From Shewanella sp. (GTDB taxonomy: Bacteria > Pseudomonadota > Gammaproteobacteria > Enterobacterales > Shewanellaceae), in NCBI GenBank assembly GCA_004195335.1, contig SDWK01000473.1:1-8652 (forward strand): a stretch of DNA of 8,652 nt, given 5' to 3'. How positions within the stretch are numbered: the stretch's first letter is position 1; every line of letters starts with the position of its first letter. The position numbers and the translations under genes were made by a program. Positions 1 through 6,766 of the stretch are shown here, one piece after another. Below the pieces are notes generated by a model. It was not told the origin of the DNA, made no database searches, and saw only the letters and a program-made list of their open reading frames with translations.

Positions 1-73
1 GGGAGAGCACAATGCGCCACAAATATGGCCTGGAATACTGGACGACTCTTAGGTAAATCTGTTTTTTGGTCAT
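1..73 (-). CDS. msbA: Probable MsbA-type lipid A flippase, 5' end only
   Basis: Only the first 24 codons fall in the window; the gene runs off the left edge. They read MTKKQIYLRVVQYSRPYLWR and continue IVLS. This is the usual start of an MsbA/LpxE-operon type ABC half-transporter: a short basic cytoplasmic segment, then a 'Y..PY.WRI' approach to the first membrane helix. A weak purine-rich ribosome-binding site (GAAGAG) sits about 4 bases before the ATG. It lies 46 bp downstream of lpxB on the same strand, where related Desulfuromonadales carry msbA, whose ATP-driven product flips lipid A-core across the inner membrane. The identification rests on this short N-terminus plus position, so another membrane protein cannot be excluded. 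No ABC motif is visible in the window. Confidence 0.7.
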   Translation of the reverse strand, partial: MTKKQIYLRVVQYSRPYLWRIVLS

Positions 74-119
74 ATGACTCTTCATCTATATCAATACCTG
101 TTATCTCTGAGGTCAAACA

Positions 120-1268
120 CTACAGTAGCTGGAACAGCATTTCTGCTACCCTTGCTGAGCATCCGGGCTCACCAAGCTTCGTATGAACCTGTTCGAGGGC
201 CGAGCGCATGTCACTCGCGTATCGACTATCGTTCAGAACCCGGAGGGCTTCATCGGCCAAGTTCTGCGGGGTTGCCATATCCTGGATAAACTCCGGAACA
301 ATCCGGGCCTCTGCAACAATGTTGGCCAAGCCAGCATGATCGACCTTTATGAGACGTTTGCCGATAGAGTATGTAAGCGGCGACACCTTATAAAAAATCG
401 CCATGGGCGTACCGACCAGTGCGATCTGCAAAGTCACTGTCCCTGAAACCGTTAAAATCGTGTCACAACTGCTTGCGACATCATAGATCGTTGCATCATC
501 GGATTCTATAAATGAAACCGGCAGTTCAGTGGGAAAATGAGACTGAATTTCAGCACGTGACAGGGTGTTGGCAACCGGCACCAGGAAATGTGCCTCCGGT
601 TCCTTATCGAATATCAGTTGCGCCGACTCTACGAGCGTGTCCAACATGTAACGCAACTCGTTATGACGACTGCCCGGAAAAAGGCCGACCACTTTTTTGT
701 TCTGAGCAATCTGCAAGCGGGGACGAAGGTTCTGACAGTTGCCGGCCTCTTCGAATTCGTCCAACAAAGGATGACCAACGTATTTGACCAGGATATCCTG
801 ACCGTCATAAAAAGCAGGCTCAAAAGGGAATATGGCTGCAAGGGAATCAACGACAGCAGCGATTTTCTTTACCCGGCCACGACGCCAGGCCCAGACTTGC
901 GGACTGACGTAGTAAAGAACCGGGATACCGGCTTTTTTAGCCTGGCGAGCCAACCTTAAATTAAATTCGGGGAAATCTATCAGGACCAGAGCATCAGGCT
1001 TGTTGCTACCGCAAAACTCTCTCTTGAGCTTATTGAAAGCGTTCAATATCACCGGAAGATGACCAACTATCTCGACGATGCCCATGACTGCCAGTTCTTC
1101 ACCTGGAATCAGGATCTCGCAACCCTCCGCTGCCATATTCTTGCCGCCGACGCCAAAAAACTTTGTATCAGGCAGCTGAGCAGTAATAGCACTCATCAAT
1201 TTTGCACCATGTAAGTCTCCGGAGGCCTCTCCGGTGACAATCATGATACGCTTACTTGAGTCTCCCAC
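120..1268 (-). CDS. lpxB: Lipid-A-disaccharide synthase LpxB
   Basis: LpxB is a peripheral inner-membrane GT-B (family GT19) glycosyltransferase. It joins UDP-2,3-diacylglucosamine to 2,3-diacylglucosamine-1-phosphate (lipid X), giving the tetra-acyl disaccharide-1-phosphate of lipid A. The 382-residue product matches the family length (E. coli 382). Visible motifs are GEASGD at residues 13-18, EELAVMGIVE at 57-66, DFPEFN at 98-103 (Asp98 aligns with the catalytically important Asp98 of E. coli LpxB), YYVSPQVWAWR at 119-129, FPGSR at 197-201 (Arg201), SGTVTL at 275-280 and YKVSPLTY at 293-300. The start is a GTG, supported by AGGA nine bases upstream (1278-1281) and by the N-terminus running straight into the nucleotide-binding fold. 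Residue 281 is Gln where the family normally has Glu (SGT.aLE). The gene is separated from lpxA by a 274-bp spacer and followed 46 bp later by msbA. Confidence 0.96.
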   Translation of the reverse strand: MGDSSKRIMIVTGEASGDLHGAKLMSAITAQLPDTKFFGVGGKNMAAEGCEILIPGEELAVMGIVEIVGHLPVILNAFNKLKREFCGSNKPDALVLIDFPEFNLRLARQAKKAGIPVLYYVSPQVWAWRRGRVKKIAAVVDSLAAIFPFEPAFYDGQDILVKYVGHPLLDEFEEAGNCQNLRPRLQIAQNKKVVGLFPGSRHNELRYMLDTLVESAQLIFDKEPEAHFLVPVANTLSRAEIQSHFPTELPVSFIESDDATIYDVASSCDTILTVSGTVTLQIALVGTPMAIFYKVSPLTYSIGKRLIKVDHAGLANIVAEARIVPEFIQDMATPQNLADEALRVLNDSRYASDMRSALEQVHTKLGEPGCSARVAEMLFQLL

Positions 1269-1277
1269 TATTTATGT

Positions 1278-1281
1278 TCCT
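1278..1281 (-). promoter_or_regulatory. Ribosome-binding site deciding the lpxB GTG start
   Basis: AGGA is followed by a nine-base spacer and GTG at 1268-1266. The next in-frame Met (residue 9) has no Shine-Dalgarno at a usable distance, so the GTG is preferred. Confidence 0.6.
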
Positions 1282-1322
1282 ATCAGTGCTTTGGCAATAA
1301 ATCGGTGAACGCAATAATAAAA

Positions 1323-1359
1323 CCTGGTTATCTACTTCAATCCAGTAGTTATTGCCAGG
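1323..1359 (-). other. Imperfect hairpin in the lpxB leader
   Basis: CCTGG (1323-1327) pairs with CCAGG (1355-1359), and CTACT (1332-1336) pairs with AGTAG (1344-1348). A small internal loop separates the two stems, and the terminal loop is 7 bases. It would sit about 55-90 nt before the lpxB start codon in the transcript. No T-run follows it, so it is not a standard terminator. A regulatory role is not shown. Confidence 0.35.
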
Positions 1360-1370
1360 ATTAATAATTC

Positions 1371-1473
1371 TCTTTGCCACCCGTTCGTTTCTCTCACTAG
1401 AGACACAGAGGGCACAGAGAACACCTGATTGTTTTGAATTTCTCTGTGTCCTCTGTGACTCTGTGGCGAAAGG
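1371..1473. repeat. CACAGAG-rich palindromic dispersed repeat
   Basis: An imperfect inverted repeat with inner arms at 1399-1421 and 1440-1462 that match at 21 of 23 positions around an 18-base loop (1422-1439). Outer arms continue the symmetry: TTTGCCAC at 1373-1380 faces GTGGCGAAAGG at 1464-1473 with one base missing. An extra 18 bases (1381-1398) separate outer and inner arm on the left only. Each arm is made of CACAGAG units at 8-9 base spacing. From general knowledge, sequences of this type are scattered in high copy through intergenic regions of Geobacter-like bacteria, cyanobacteria and others, and often create spurious small ORFs. The exact boundaries and copy number in this genome cannot be determined from the window. 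Confidence 0.75.
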
Positions 1474-1542
1474 TTTTCTTTGAATGACCCTCACTTGAGC
1501 GAAGGGACTAACCAGACAATAAAATTAACCAAGACAAGCGAA

Positions 1543-2313
1543 TCACCTTGCAATGCCACGCTGGCTCTGTTTGATAAAGTTGACGAAATGATCTAACTCT
1601 GGAGTCGAATCAACTTCATCAGCAATTTTTCCCAGAGCTTCTTCCAGTCGCAGGCCAGAACGAAAAATCAAGCGATAGGACTTCTTGATCCCCTTGATCG
1701 ATTCCTCGGTGAACCCTCTCCTCTTAAGTCCGATCAGGTTCAAACCAACGGTTTTGGCCCTATCACCCTGCGCGATGGTATAGGGAGGCACGTCCTGTGC
1801 GACCATTGCTCCACCACTGATCATGGTATGACAACCAATACGGCAAAACTGATGAACAGCAGAGAGGCCACCAAGAATCGCGTTTGATTCGACCTCGATG
1901 TGACCTGCCAGGGTGGCACCATTTGCCATGATGACGTGATCGTTAACGATACAGTCATGAGCAACGTGAGAGTAAGCCATAAACAGATTGTCATTACCGA
2001 TTTTTGTAATGGCGCCGCCCTCTTCTGTGCCACGGTTCAAAGTCGTAAATTCACGAATCCGGTTACGGTCACCGATCTTCAGGTAGGTTTCCTGACCGGC
2101 ATACTTGAGATCCTGCGGATCCGCGCCGACAGAAGAGAACTGAAAGATCTTGTTGTCTGCCCCAAGCTCAGTCCATCCTTCAACAACCACATGGCTGGCA
2201 ATCGTGGTACCTGCACCAATAACGACATGTTCACCAATCGTGCTGTAGGCGCCAATACTGACATTGTCGGCCAGTTTTGCGCCGGGATGAATTATTGCAG
2301 TCGGGTGAATCAT
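1543..2313 (-). CDS. lpxA: UDP-N-acetylglucosamine O-acyltransferase LpxA
   Basis: LpxA catalyses the first step of lipid A synthesis in the cytoplasm: transfer of a 3-hydroxyacyl chain from ACP to the 3-OH of UDP-GlcNAc. The 256-residue product begins MIHPTAIIHPGA and shows the left-handed parallel beta-helix hexapeptide repeats over residues 1-180, followed by the helical C-terminal domain. The catalytic His of YSHVAHDC is His119 (E. coli His125). His138 in LAGH and His154 in AVHQF match E. coli His144 and His160. The signature QDVPPYTIAQG (173-183) and GLKRRGF (195-201) are present. Gly167 aligns with the E. coli acyl-chain 'ruler' Gly173, suggesting a long (C14-like) donor rather than C10. 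The open frame extends 42 codons upstream into fabZ, but the ATG at 2313 has AAGGGA four bases upstream and matches the conserved N-terminus. It lies 10 bp after the fabZ stop. Confidence 0.97.
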   Translation of the reverse strand: MIHPTAIIHPGAKLADNVSIGAYSTIGEHVVIGAGTTIASHVVVEGWTELGADNKIFQFSSVGADPQDLKYAGQETYLKIGDRNRIREFTTLNRGTEEGGAITKIGNDNLFMAYSHVAHDCIVNDHVIMANGATLAGHIEVESNAILGGLSAVHQFCRIGCHTMISGGAMVAQDVPPYTIAQGDRAKTVGLNLIGLKRRGFTEESIKGIKKSYRLIFRSGLRLEEALGKIADEVDSTPELDHFVNFIKQSQRGIAR

Positions 2314-2323
2314 AAATTCCCTT

Positions 2324-2758
2324 TTATTTATCAGCAAAAGTTGCTTTAAGTTCGGCCTCGGCAACCCGTTTACCGTCAACCGTAGCAGTGCCCTTAAAGT
2401 TATAGATGCCTCGGCGGACCTTGAGCAATTCAAGCTCAAGCGTCAGGACATCACCCGGAAGGACCGGTTTACGAAACTTGGCTTTATCAATGCCAACAAA
2501 ATACGGCACCTGGTTCTCACCGACTTCTTTGGCAAGAATCGCATAGACGCCTCCAACCTGAGCCATAGCTTCGAGGATAAGCACACCCGGCATAATTGGA
2601 TGCTCCGGGAAATGGCCCAGAAAACAGGGCTCGTTGATCGTAACGTTCTTCTTGCCAATGATGCGCTTGCCTGCTTCAAATTCAGTGATCCGGTCCACGA
2701 GCAGGAAAGGGTAGCGGTGCGGCAGAAGCTTCATAATATCGAGTGTGTTCAGTTCCAT
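2324..2758 (-). CDS. fabZ: 3-hydroxyacyl-[ACP] dehydratase FabZ
   Basis: FabZ dehydrates 3-hydroxyacyl-ACP to trans-2-enoyl-ACP in the type II fatty acid elongation cycle, in the cytoplasm. It therefore competes with LpxA and LpxD for the same 3-hydroxyacyl-ACP pool, which explains its place between their genes. The 144-residue hot-dog-fold protein has the family length. Motifs are [13 protein letters not shown] at 11-23 and the active-site stretch [20 protein letters not shown] at 48-67, with catalytic His49 and Glu63 (the same 14-residue spacing as His54/Glu68 of E. coli FabZ). The substrate-tunnel region [12 protein letters not shown] is also present. The ATG lies 2 bp beyond the lpxD stop, and its ribosome-binding site (AAGGAAG) lies within the last codons of lpxD, consistent with translational coupling. 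Confidence 0.97.
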   Translation of the reverse strand: MELNTLDIMKLLPHRYPFLLVDRITEFEAGKRIIGKKNVTINEPCFLGHFPEHPIMPGVLILEAMAQVGGVYAILAKEVGENQVPYFVGIDKAKFRKPVLPGDVLTLELELLKVRRGIYNFKGTATVDGKRVAEAELKATFADK

Positions 2759-2760
2759 AA

Positions 2761-3822
2761 TTAACTATCTTCCTTTGCTAACTTGCTCTTCAGTTCAGCC
2801 ATCTCTTTTTTGAGTTGTCTTAGTTCTTTGCGCATCTCCGGCAAATGCGGCATGGTCATGGTCGCCTTGAGCCAATTACGGTGAGGCATTGCCGGCACTC
2901 CGGCAAGAGTCTGGTTACTGTCTACGTTATTGGGAATCCCACCCCGAGCGGCCAAGGTCACATTGTCACCAACCTTTATATGGCCAGCAGTAGCAGATTG
3001 GCCACCAAAGGTGCAGTGTTTGCCAATAGTCGTGCTTCCGGCGATTCCTACCTGAGCAACGAGAATGGTGTCTTCACCGATCTGTACATTGTGAGCAATC
3101 TGTACAAGGTTATCAATCTTTGCACCACGTGCCACTCGTGTAACACCTAAAGTTCCGCGGTCGACGCAAGAGCAAGAGCCGATTTCAACATCGTCTTCTA
3201 TAACCACATAACCAGCCTGAGGGATTTTAAAATAACTTGAGCCGTCAGGGGCAAAACCGAAACCGTCTGAACCGACCACAGCTCCCGGCTGGAGGATGAC
3301 GCGATCACCAAGAATACATTTCTCGCGCACAGTCACATTAGCGTGCAGAAGACAATCCTCACCAACAACCACATCTTCACCTATCACAACACCTGAATGC
3401 AGCTGAGTCCCCTTGCCTATCCTGGCCCCGGCAGAAACAACGGCCCCGGGAGAAATTGTGACGTTCTCGCCAAGGATGGCATCGGAATGAACATGAGCGC
3501 CGGCCATCACCCCCTGCGCCACATGAGGCGAGACCTCAAAGAAGGTCAGGATCTTGGCAAAAGCAAGATAAGGGTTCTCTACAAGGATCAGTGGTATCGC
3601 CACGCTACCACTCAAAGAGGGATGGGCAATGACCGCCGCAGCACTGCAGTCAGCCAGTTTTTCCTTGTATTTTGGGTTCGCCAGAAAAGAAATCTGGTCT
3701 GGCCCGGCAAGATCAAGAGGAGCAACCCCGGAAACAGAAGTAGAGGGGTCGCCAGAGACGCACCCCCCTACCAGATCTACCAGAACAGCCAGGGAGGTCA
3801 TTCCCCTGCGCTCAGCTTTCAT
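2761..3822 (-). CDS. lpxD: UDP-3-O-(3-hydroxyacyl)glucosamine N-acyltransferase LpxD
   Basis: LpxD adds the second 3-hydroxyacyl chain, from ACP to the 2-amino group of UDP-3-O-acyl-glucosamine, the third step of lipid A synthesis. The 353-residue product has an N-terminal uridine-binding domain (about 8-100, including the conserved ISFLANPKY at 44-52), a hexapeptide-repeat beta-helix (about 105-315) and a C-terminal charged helix rich in Glu/Lys/Leu (328-350). The catalytic His is His244 in QIAHNVQIG (E. coli His239), and His281 in TAGH matches E. coli His276. The [11 protein letters not shown] (184-194) and IDRG-like CVDRGTLG (219-226) motifs are present. The first ATG (3822) is chosen because AAGGA lies about 11 bases upstream, inside the end of skp. 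The alternative Met8 (3801) has a purine run directly abutting it, with no spacing. It starts 5 bp after skp. Confidence 0.97.
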   Translation of the reverse strand: MKAERRGMTSLAVLVDLVGGCVSGDPSTSVSGVAPLDLAGPDQISFLANPKYKEKLADCSAAAVIAHPSLSGSVAIPLILVENPYLAFAKILTFFEVSPHVAQGVMAGAHVHSDAILGENVTISPGAVVSAGARIGKGTQLHSGVVIGEDVVVGEDCLLHANVTVREKCILGDRVILQPGAVVGSDGFGFAPDGSSYFKIPQAGYVVIEDDVEIGSCSCVDRGTLGVTRVARGAKIDNLVQIAHNVQIGEDTILVAQVGIAGSTTIGKHCTFGGQSATAGHIKVGDNVTLAARGGIPNNVDSNQTLAGVPAMPHRNWLKATMTMPHLPEMRKELRQLKKEMAELKSKLAKEDS

Positions 3823-3827
3823 AGTGG

Positions 3828-4343
3828 TTAGTTTCCTTGTTTATCAAAAGCCTTAATCACAGAGTCGGTAATATCGATACTTTCGTCGGCATAGACAATG
3901 GAGCTTTCGGTTTTCTCAAGGACCATCAGGTAGCCATCGCTCTTACCGACCTCCTGAACAACCTTGAGGAGCTTCTCAAGAATTTTCCTGGTCAAATCAG
4001 CGTCCGTCTGTTGCAGTGTCTCCTGGATATCCTTGGTGAAACGTTGGTAATCCTTGACCTTCTGCTGGTAATCACGCTCTTTGGCGTTGCGGGCTTCTTC
4101 AGAAAGGAGCATCGCCTGTTTTTCCAAGTCTTCCTTAAGCTTTTTCAGCTCTTCCTGACGCTGCTGTACTTCAGCATCATAGCCCTGCACCTCGGTTTTT
4201 ATCTTCTCTTTAGCTTCCTTGCCGGCAGAAGAAAGGTTCAAAGCCTTCTGCAGATCTACATAAGCTATCTTCTGAGCTTGTGCCATCACAGGGGAGGCCA
4301 CCAGACCGAAACAAACCAACATCAAAACGACAAACTGCTTCAT
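3828..4343 (-). CDS. skp: Periplasmic chaperone Skp/OmpH family
   Basis: Skp is a trimeric periplasmic chaperone that holds unfolded outer-membrane proteins after Sec export and delivers them towards the Bam complex. The 171-residue precursor has a cleavable signal peptide (residues 1-21 or 1-23: MK, a hydrophobic core, then VMA and AQA cleavage candidates). The mature start QKIAYVDLQKAL is typical of OmpH (KIAyVDlqkal). A long Glu/Lys/Gln-rich coiled-coil region over about 45-130 would form the tentacles. The C-terminal strand region SSIVYADESIDITDSVIKAFD (148-167) completes the body domain. AAGGAG lies seven bases before the ATG. It is 35 bp downstream of bamA and 5 bp before lpxD, the usual bamA-skp-lpxD order. 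Cys11 lies inside the hydrophobic core and is not a lipobox cysteine. Confidence 0.94.
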   Translation of the reverse strand: MKQFVVLMLVCFGLVASPVMAQAQKIAYVDLQKALNLSSAGKEAKEKIKTEVQGYDAEVQQRQEELKKLKEDLEKQAMLLSEEARNAKERDYQQKVKDYQRFTKDIQETLQQTDADLTRKILEKLLKVVQEVGKSDGYLMVLEKTESSIVYADESIDITDSVIKAFDKQGN

Positions 4344-4378
4344 GCATAATCTCCTTGAAAAAATAGCTACTGTAAGTT

Positions 4379-6643
4379 TTAGAAAAATCGGCCAATCATA
4401 AAATCAAACTTGCCGTTGTCCTCATAATCCCTGGCATCAAGATTATACCCGTACTCGAAACGCATCGGGCCCATAGGACTCAGCCAACGAATTCCAGCAC
4501 CTGCACTATAACGCCAGGAAGCGAAAGACTCGTCATCTTCTCCCCAAACATCCTCGGAGTTCCACGTATTACCAACATCGAAGAAGGTCACACCCTTGAG
4601 GCCGAGGTCTTTAACCAGCGGGAAGATATATTCAAAATTAAAGTAGGCTTCCGTATCACCACCGATAAAATCACCAAATTCGTCACGTGGTCCAACTTCA
4701 CGGGCTTCAAAGCCGCGAATGGAGTAAATGCCGCCGAGGAAGAATCTTTCATCAATCGGAACGTCATCGATGTCACCATTCAAAGCATGAACATAACCAG
4801 CCTGACCATGGGCTGAGAACACAGTCCCCCATTTCCAGGGCCAGAAATGACGAGAATCCAGGATATACTTACTGTACTTTTCAGTACCGCCAACACCGGC
4901 AAACTCCCAAGTCGCACTCAGGTCCGTGCCCGAGGAGGGATCCAGGCGATTATCCGTTGTATTGTAGGTATATGTGGTAGTAACAGAACTGAGAGTGGAG
5001 GTCCCTTCCTGATCCTTAATCGTTTCTGATGCAAAAAAGTCTACATCGTAAATTTCCTTATCTTCAAAACGATAGGTGACCAGGACCCTGGAGTACTCGC
5101 CAACCGGGTGACCCGCCTTAATCGCAAAGCCTTTAGCTTTGCGGCTGAAGTCCGACCAATCCCGCTCAGTCTGATAGATTTCACCGCCAAGCGTCCAACG
5201 GGTATCGAGAAAATAGGGATCAGTAAGGCCGAGCTGGTAAGTCGAGCTATCGCTACCAAGAGACGCAGCAAGGTTCAACCTCCACGCCCTACCCAGAAAG
5301 TTCTCCTGGGTTATGGAACCCTGGCCAACAACACCATCAACCGAGGAATAACCGGCACCGACACTGAATGTCCCGGTTGAGCGCTCCTCAACATTGACAT
5401 CGACATTCATCAGGCTGTCGTCGGAACCGGCACTGGTAGCAACATCCACGGCCTCGAAAAAACCGAGGTTGTTAATACGAGCCTTGCTTCGTTTCAGGTT
5501 GGTTGCGTTGTACAGATCACCCTCGACAAGTTTCATTTCACGACGGATAACCTTGTCGCGCGTCTTGGTGTTACCGGTAATATTGATACGTTCAACCGAG
5601 ACTTGCGGGCCCTGCTCGATATCAAGCATCATGTCGACCAGCTTGCTTTCGTCATTGGCGCGCGTCAAAGGCGACACGTTCGCATAGGCGTAGCCCTGGT
5701 CCGCATAGACATCAGTGACAACCTCTACGCCCTTGCGCAATTGGCCACGAGAGAAAACATCTCCAGGATTCAACCCTACCAGGGCCAGAAGTTCCTCCTT
5801 GTCCCGCGTCAAATCACCCTGGGCGTCAACTGTGCCCATCCGGTACTGAGTCCCTTCATCAATATGAATAAGCAGCAGCATGTGCTTATCATTATCAACC
5901 AGAGAGATGACCGGTTCGCGAACCTTCACACGGACATAACCTTCATTAAAATAAAGGTCAGCAATTCTTTCAAGATCCTGATTCAACAGAAGTTCGTTGT
6001 AATTGCCGCGATCCGTTATCCAGGAAAAGATCCATTTCTCCTTGGTATCCATCGCACCTCTGATCTCACCCTCATCAAAGACCGTATTTCCATCGAAACG
6101 AATATCCTTGATACGAACGATATCACCTTCCTTGATGCGGAAGGTGATAAGCGTTTCATTCTTCTCATTAACATGGCTATCAGCAGTAATTTCCGCTGCG
6201 TAATAACCTTCCATGATATAGGCAACTTTAACCTGTTCGACACTGTTGTTAACTTCAAACGGATCGTAAATGTCAGGGACTTTAACAGTGATGACTTCAC
6301 GTAATTTTTCAGTGGTGAGTTTGTCATTCCCCTCGAAACGAACGTTACGCACCAGGGGGCGCTCTTGCACAATGAAGGTCAACACGGATGCGCCAGCCTC
6401 TCCGGAAATATCAGAGGTGATATCTGAGAAGCGTTCCATCTTGTAAATATCGCCCATAGCGGCGTCGATATCAGCAGGAGTAACTTTCTGCCCGGGCTTG
6501 ATGCTCACGGCATTCAAGACATCATCAGTCTTCACTCGCTGATTACCTTTAACCTGGACATCTGAGAGAAAAAACTCCTCTGCAGCCCAGGCAGGAAGAG
6601 CCAGTGAAAGGCAGACCAATAACGCAAGAGCCCTCATTATCAT
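4379..6643 (-). CDS. bamA: Outer membrane protein assembly factor BamA
   Basis: BamA is the outer-membrane insertase that folds beta-barrel proteins. With the start used here it has 754 residues. A signal peptide (RALALLVCLSLALPAWA, cut before AEEF) is followed by five POTRA domains at roughly 23-94, 96-171, 174-261, 265-343 and 346-420, each opening with a 'v.v.GN' type strand such as VQVKGN and VRFEGN. The 16-strand barrel (about 423-754) includes the conserved loop-6 motif IRGF at 642-645 and ends in Phe (IGRFF), the outer-membrane C-terminal signal. Three nearby Met codons are possible. The first (6664) has no Shine-Dalgarno. The second (6643) has GGAG ten bases upstream and leaves a normal signal peptide, so it is preferred. 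The third (6637) has GGAG sixteen bases away. It is preceded by a candidate promoter and followed by skp. Confidence 0.95.
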   Translation of the reverse strand: MIMRALALLVCLSLALPAWAAEEFFLSDVQVKGNQRVKTDDVLNAVSIKPGQKVTPADIDAAMGDIYKMERFSDITSDISGEAGASVLTFIVQERPLVRNVRFEGNDKLTTEKLREVITVKVPDIYDPFEVNNSVEQVKVAYIMEGYYAAEITADSHVNEKNETLITFRIKEGDIVRIKDIRFDGNTVFDEGEIRGAMDTKEKWIFSWITDRGNYNELLLNQDLERIADLYFNEGYVRVKVREPVISLVDNDKHMLLLIHIDEGTQYRMGTVDAQGDLTRDKEELLALVGLNPGDVFSRGQLRKGVEVVTDVYADQGYAYANVSPLTRANDESKLVDMMLDIEQGPQVSVERINITGNTKTRDKVIRREMKLVEGDLYNATNLKRSKARINNLGFFEAVDVATSAGSDDSLMNVDVNVEERSTGTFSVGAGYSSVDGVVGQGSITQENFLGRAWRLNLAASLGSDSSTYQLGLTDPYFLDTRWTLGGEIYQTERDWSDFSRKAKGFAIKAGHPVGEYSRVLVTYRFEDKEIYDVDFFASETIKDQEGTSTLSSVTTTYTYNTTDNRLDPSSGTDLSATWEFAGVGGTEKYSKYILDSRHFWPWKWGTVFSAHGQAGYVHALNGDIDDVPIDERFFLGGIYSIRGFEAREVGPRDEFGDFIGGDTEAYFNFEYIFPLVKDLGLKGVTFFDVGNTWNSEDVWGEDDESFASWRYSAGAGIRWLSPMGPMRFEYGYNLDARDYEDNGKFDFMIGRFF

Positions 6644-6653
6644 ATCAAAATTA

Positions 6654-6657
6654 CTCC
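6654..6657 (-). promoter_or_regulatory. Ribosome-binding site deciding the bamA start
   Basis: GGAG with a ten-base spacer to the ATG at 6643-6641. The upstream in-frame ATG at 6664-6662 is preceded by TTTTTAACCTGTCAAC, which offers no Shine-Dalgarno, so the longer form is less likely. Confidence 0.5.
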
Positions 6658-6687
6658 AAATCATGTTGACAGGTTAAAAATCGCGTC

Positions 6688-6716
6688 ATTATAAGGAATT
6701 GCTGGCAGAAGGTAAA
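6688..6716 (-). promoter_or_regulatory. Candidate sigma70 promoter for bamA and downstream genes
   Basis: On the minus strand a perfect -10 box TATAAT (6688-6693) lies 17 bp downstream of TTTACC (6711-6716, four of six matches to TTGACA). It is in the only sizeable gap between lolD and bamA. Transcription would start near 6681, giving a leader of about 38 nt before the preferred bamA start. It would let bamA-skp-lpxD-fabZ-lpxA be expressed independently of lolC/E-lolD. The spacing and -10 match are seen directly; the activity is inferred. I see no sigmaE-type GGAACTT element here. Confidence 0.55.
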
Positions 6717-6766
6717 CCATAAAGTCGCCTTGATCGCCTTGCAAAAGAAGCCTTTTGACACAGACC

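Larger units (their letters stand above)
1269..1542. other. Non-coding spacer between lpxA and lpxB
   Basis: This 274-bp stretch has no convincing gene. An 80-codon open frame crosses it, but it is built from the palindromic repeat and overlaps the start of lpxB, so it is not a protein-coding candidate. On the minus strand, just after lpxA, a small bulged hairpin (1488-1506, seven pairs, four-base loop) is present, but no T-run follows it, so it is at best a weak terminator. Next comes the palindromic repeat (about 1371-1473), then a small imperfect hairpin (1323-1359), then the lpxB ribosome-binding site. In many related bacteria this position holds lpxI and a Gfo/Idh-family oxidoreductase gene. 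I see no remnant of either in the translated spacer. Confidence 0.8.

Noticed and set aside
87..116. Possible promoter for msbA (TTGACC at 111-116, 18-bp spacer, GATATA at 87-92)
   Set aside because: The -35 is good, but the -10 matches only three of six positions, and the 46-bp gap is ordinary within an operon. Not enough to call.
1252..1494. 80-codon open frame across the lpxA-lpxB spacer
   Set aside because: It is built from the CACAGAG palindromic repeat (reading as ESQRTQRN and LCALCVSSE, the typical spurious translation of this repeat), overlaps the lpxB start and resembles no protein family.
1488..1506. Hairpin just after lpxA as a rho-independent terminator
   Set aside because: The stem has a bulge and a wobble pair, and the bases after it on the minus strand (TCATTCAAAG) contain no T-run.
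2314..2439. 42-codon N-terminal extension of lpxA into fabZ
   Set aside because: The extension overlaps the fabZ coding end in another frame, has no family similarity, and the ATG at 2313 has both a good ribosome-binding site and the conserved MIHPTAI start.
4303..4320. Lipoprotein signal (lipobox) at Cys11 of Skp
   Set aside because: The residue before the Cys is Val, not Gly, Ala or Ser, and the Cys is inside the hydrophobic core; normal signal peptidase I sites follow at residues 21-23.
5603..6304. Long plus-strand open frame of 233 codons opposite bamA
   Set aside because: It is antisense to a clearly conserved part of bamA (POTRA domains 2-5), has no recognisable domain or ribosome-binding site, and is a shadow of bamA codon use. 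The same applies to the other plus-strand frames in the window.
6721..6766. Terminator between lolD and bamA
   Set aside because: Only a six-pair A/T-rich stem (CAAAAG/CTTTTG) with a four-base loop is found just after lolD, with no T-run, so read-through from lolD into bamA remains likely.
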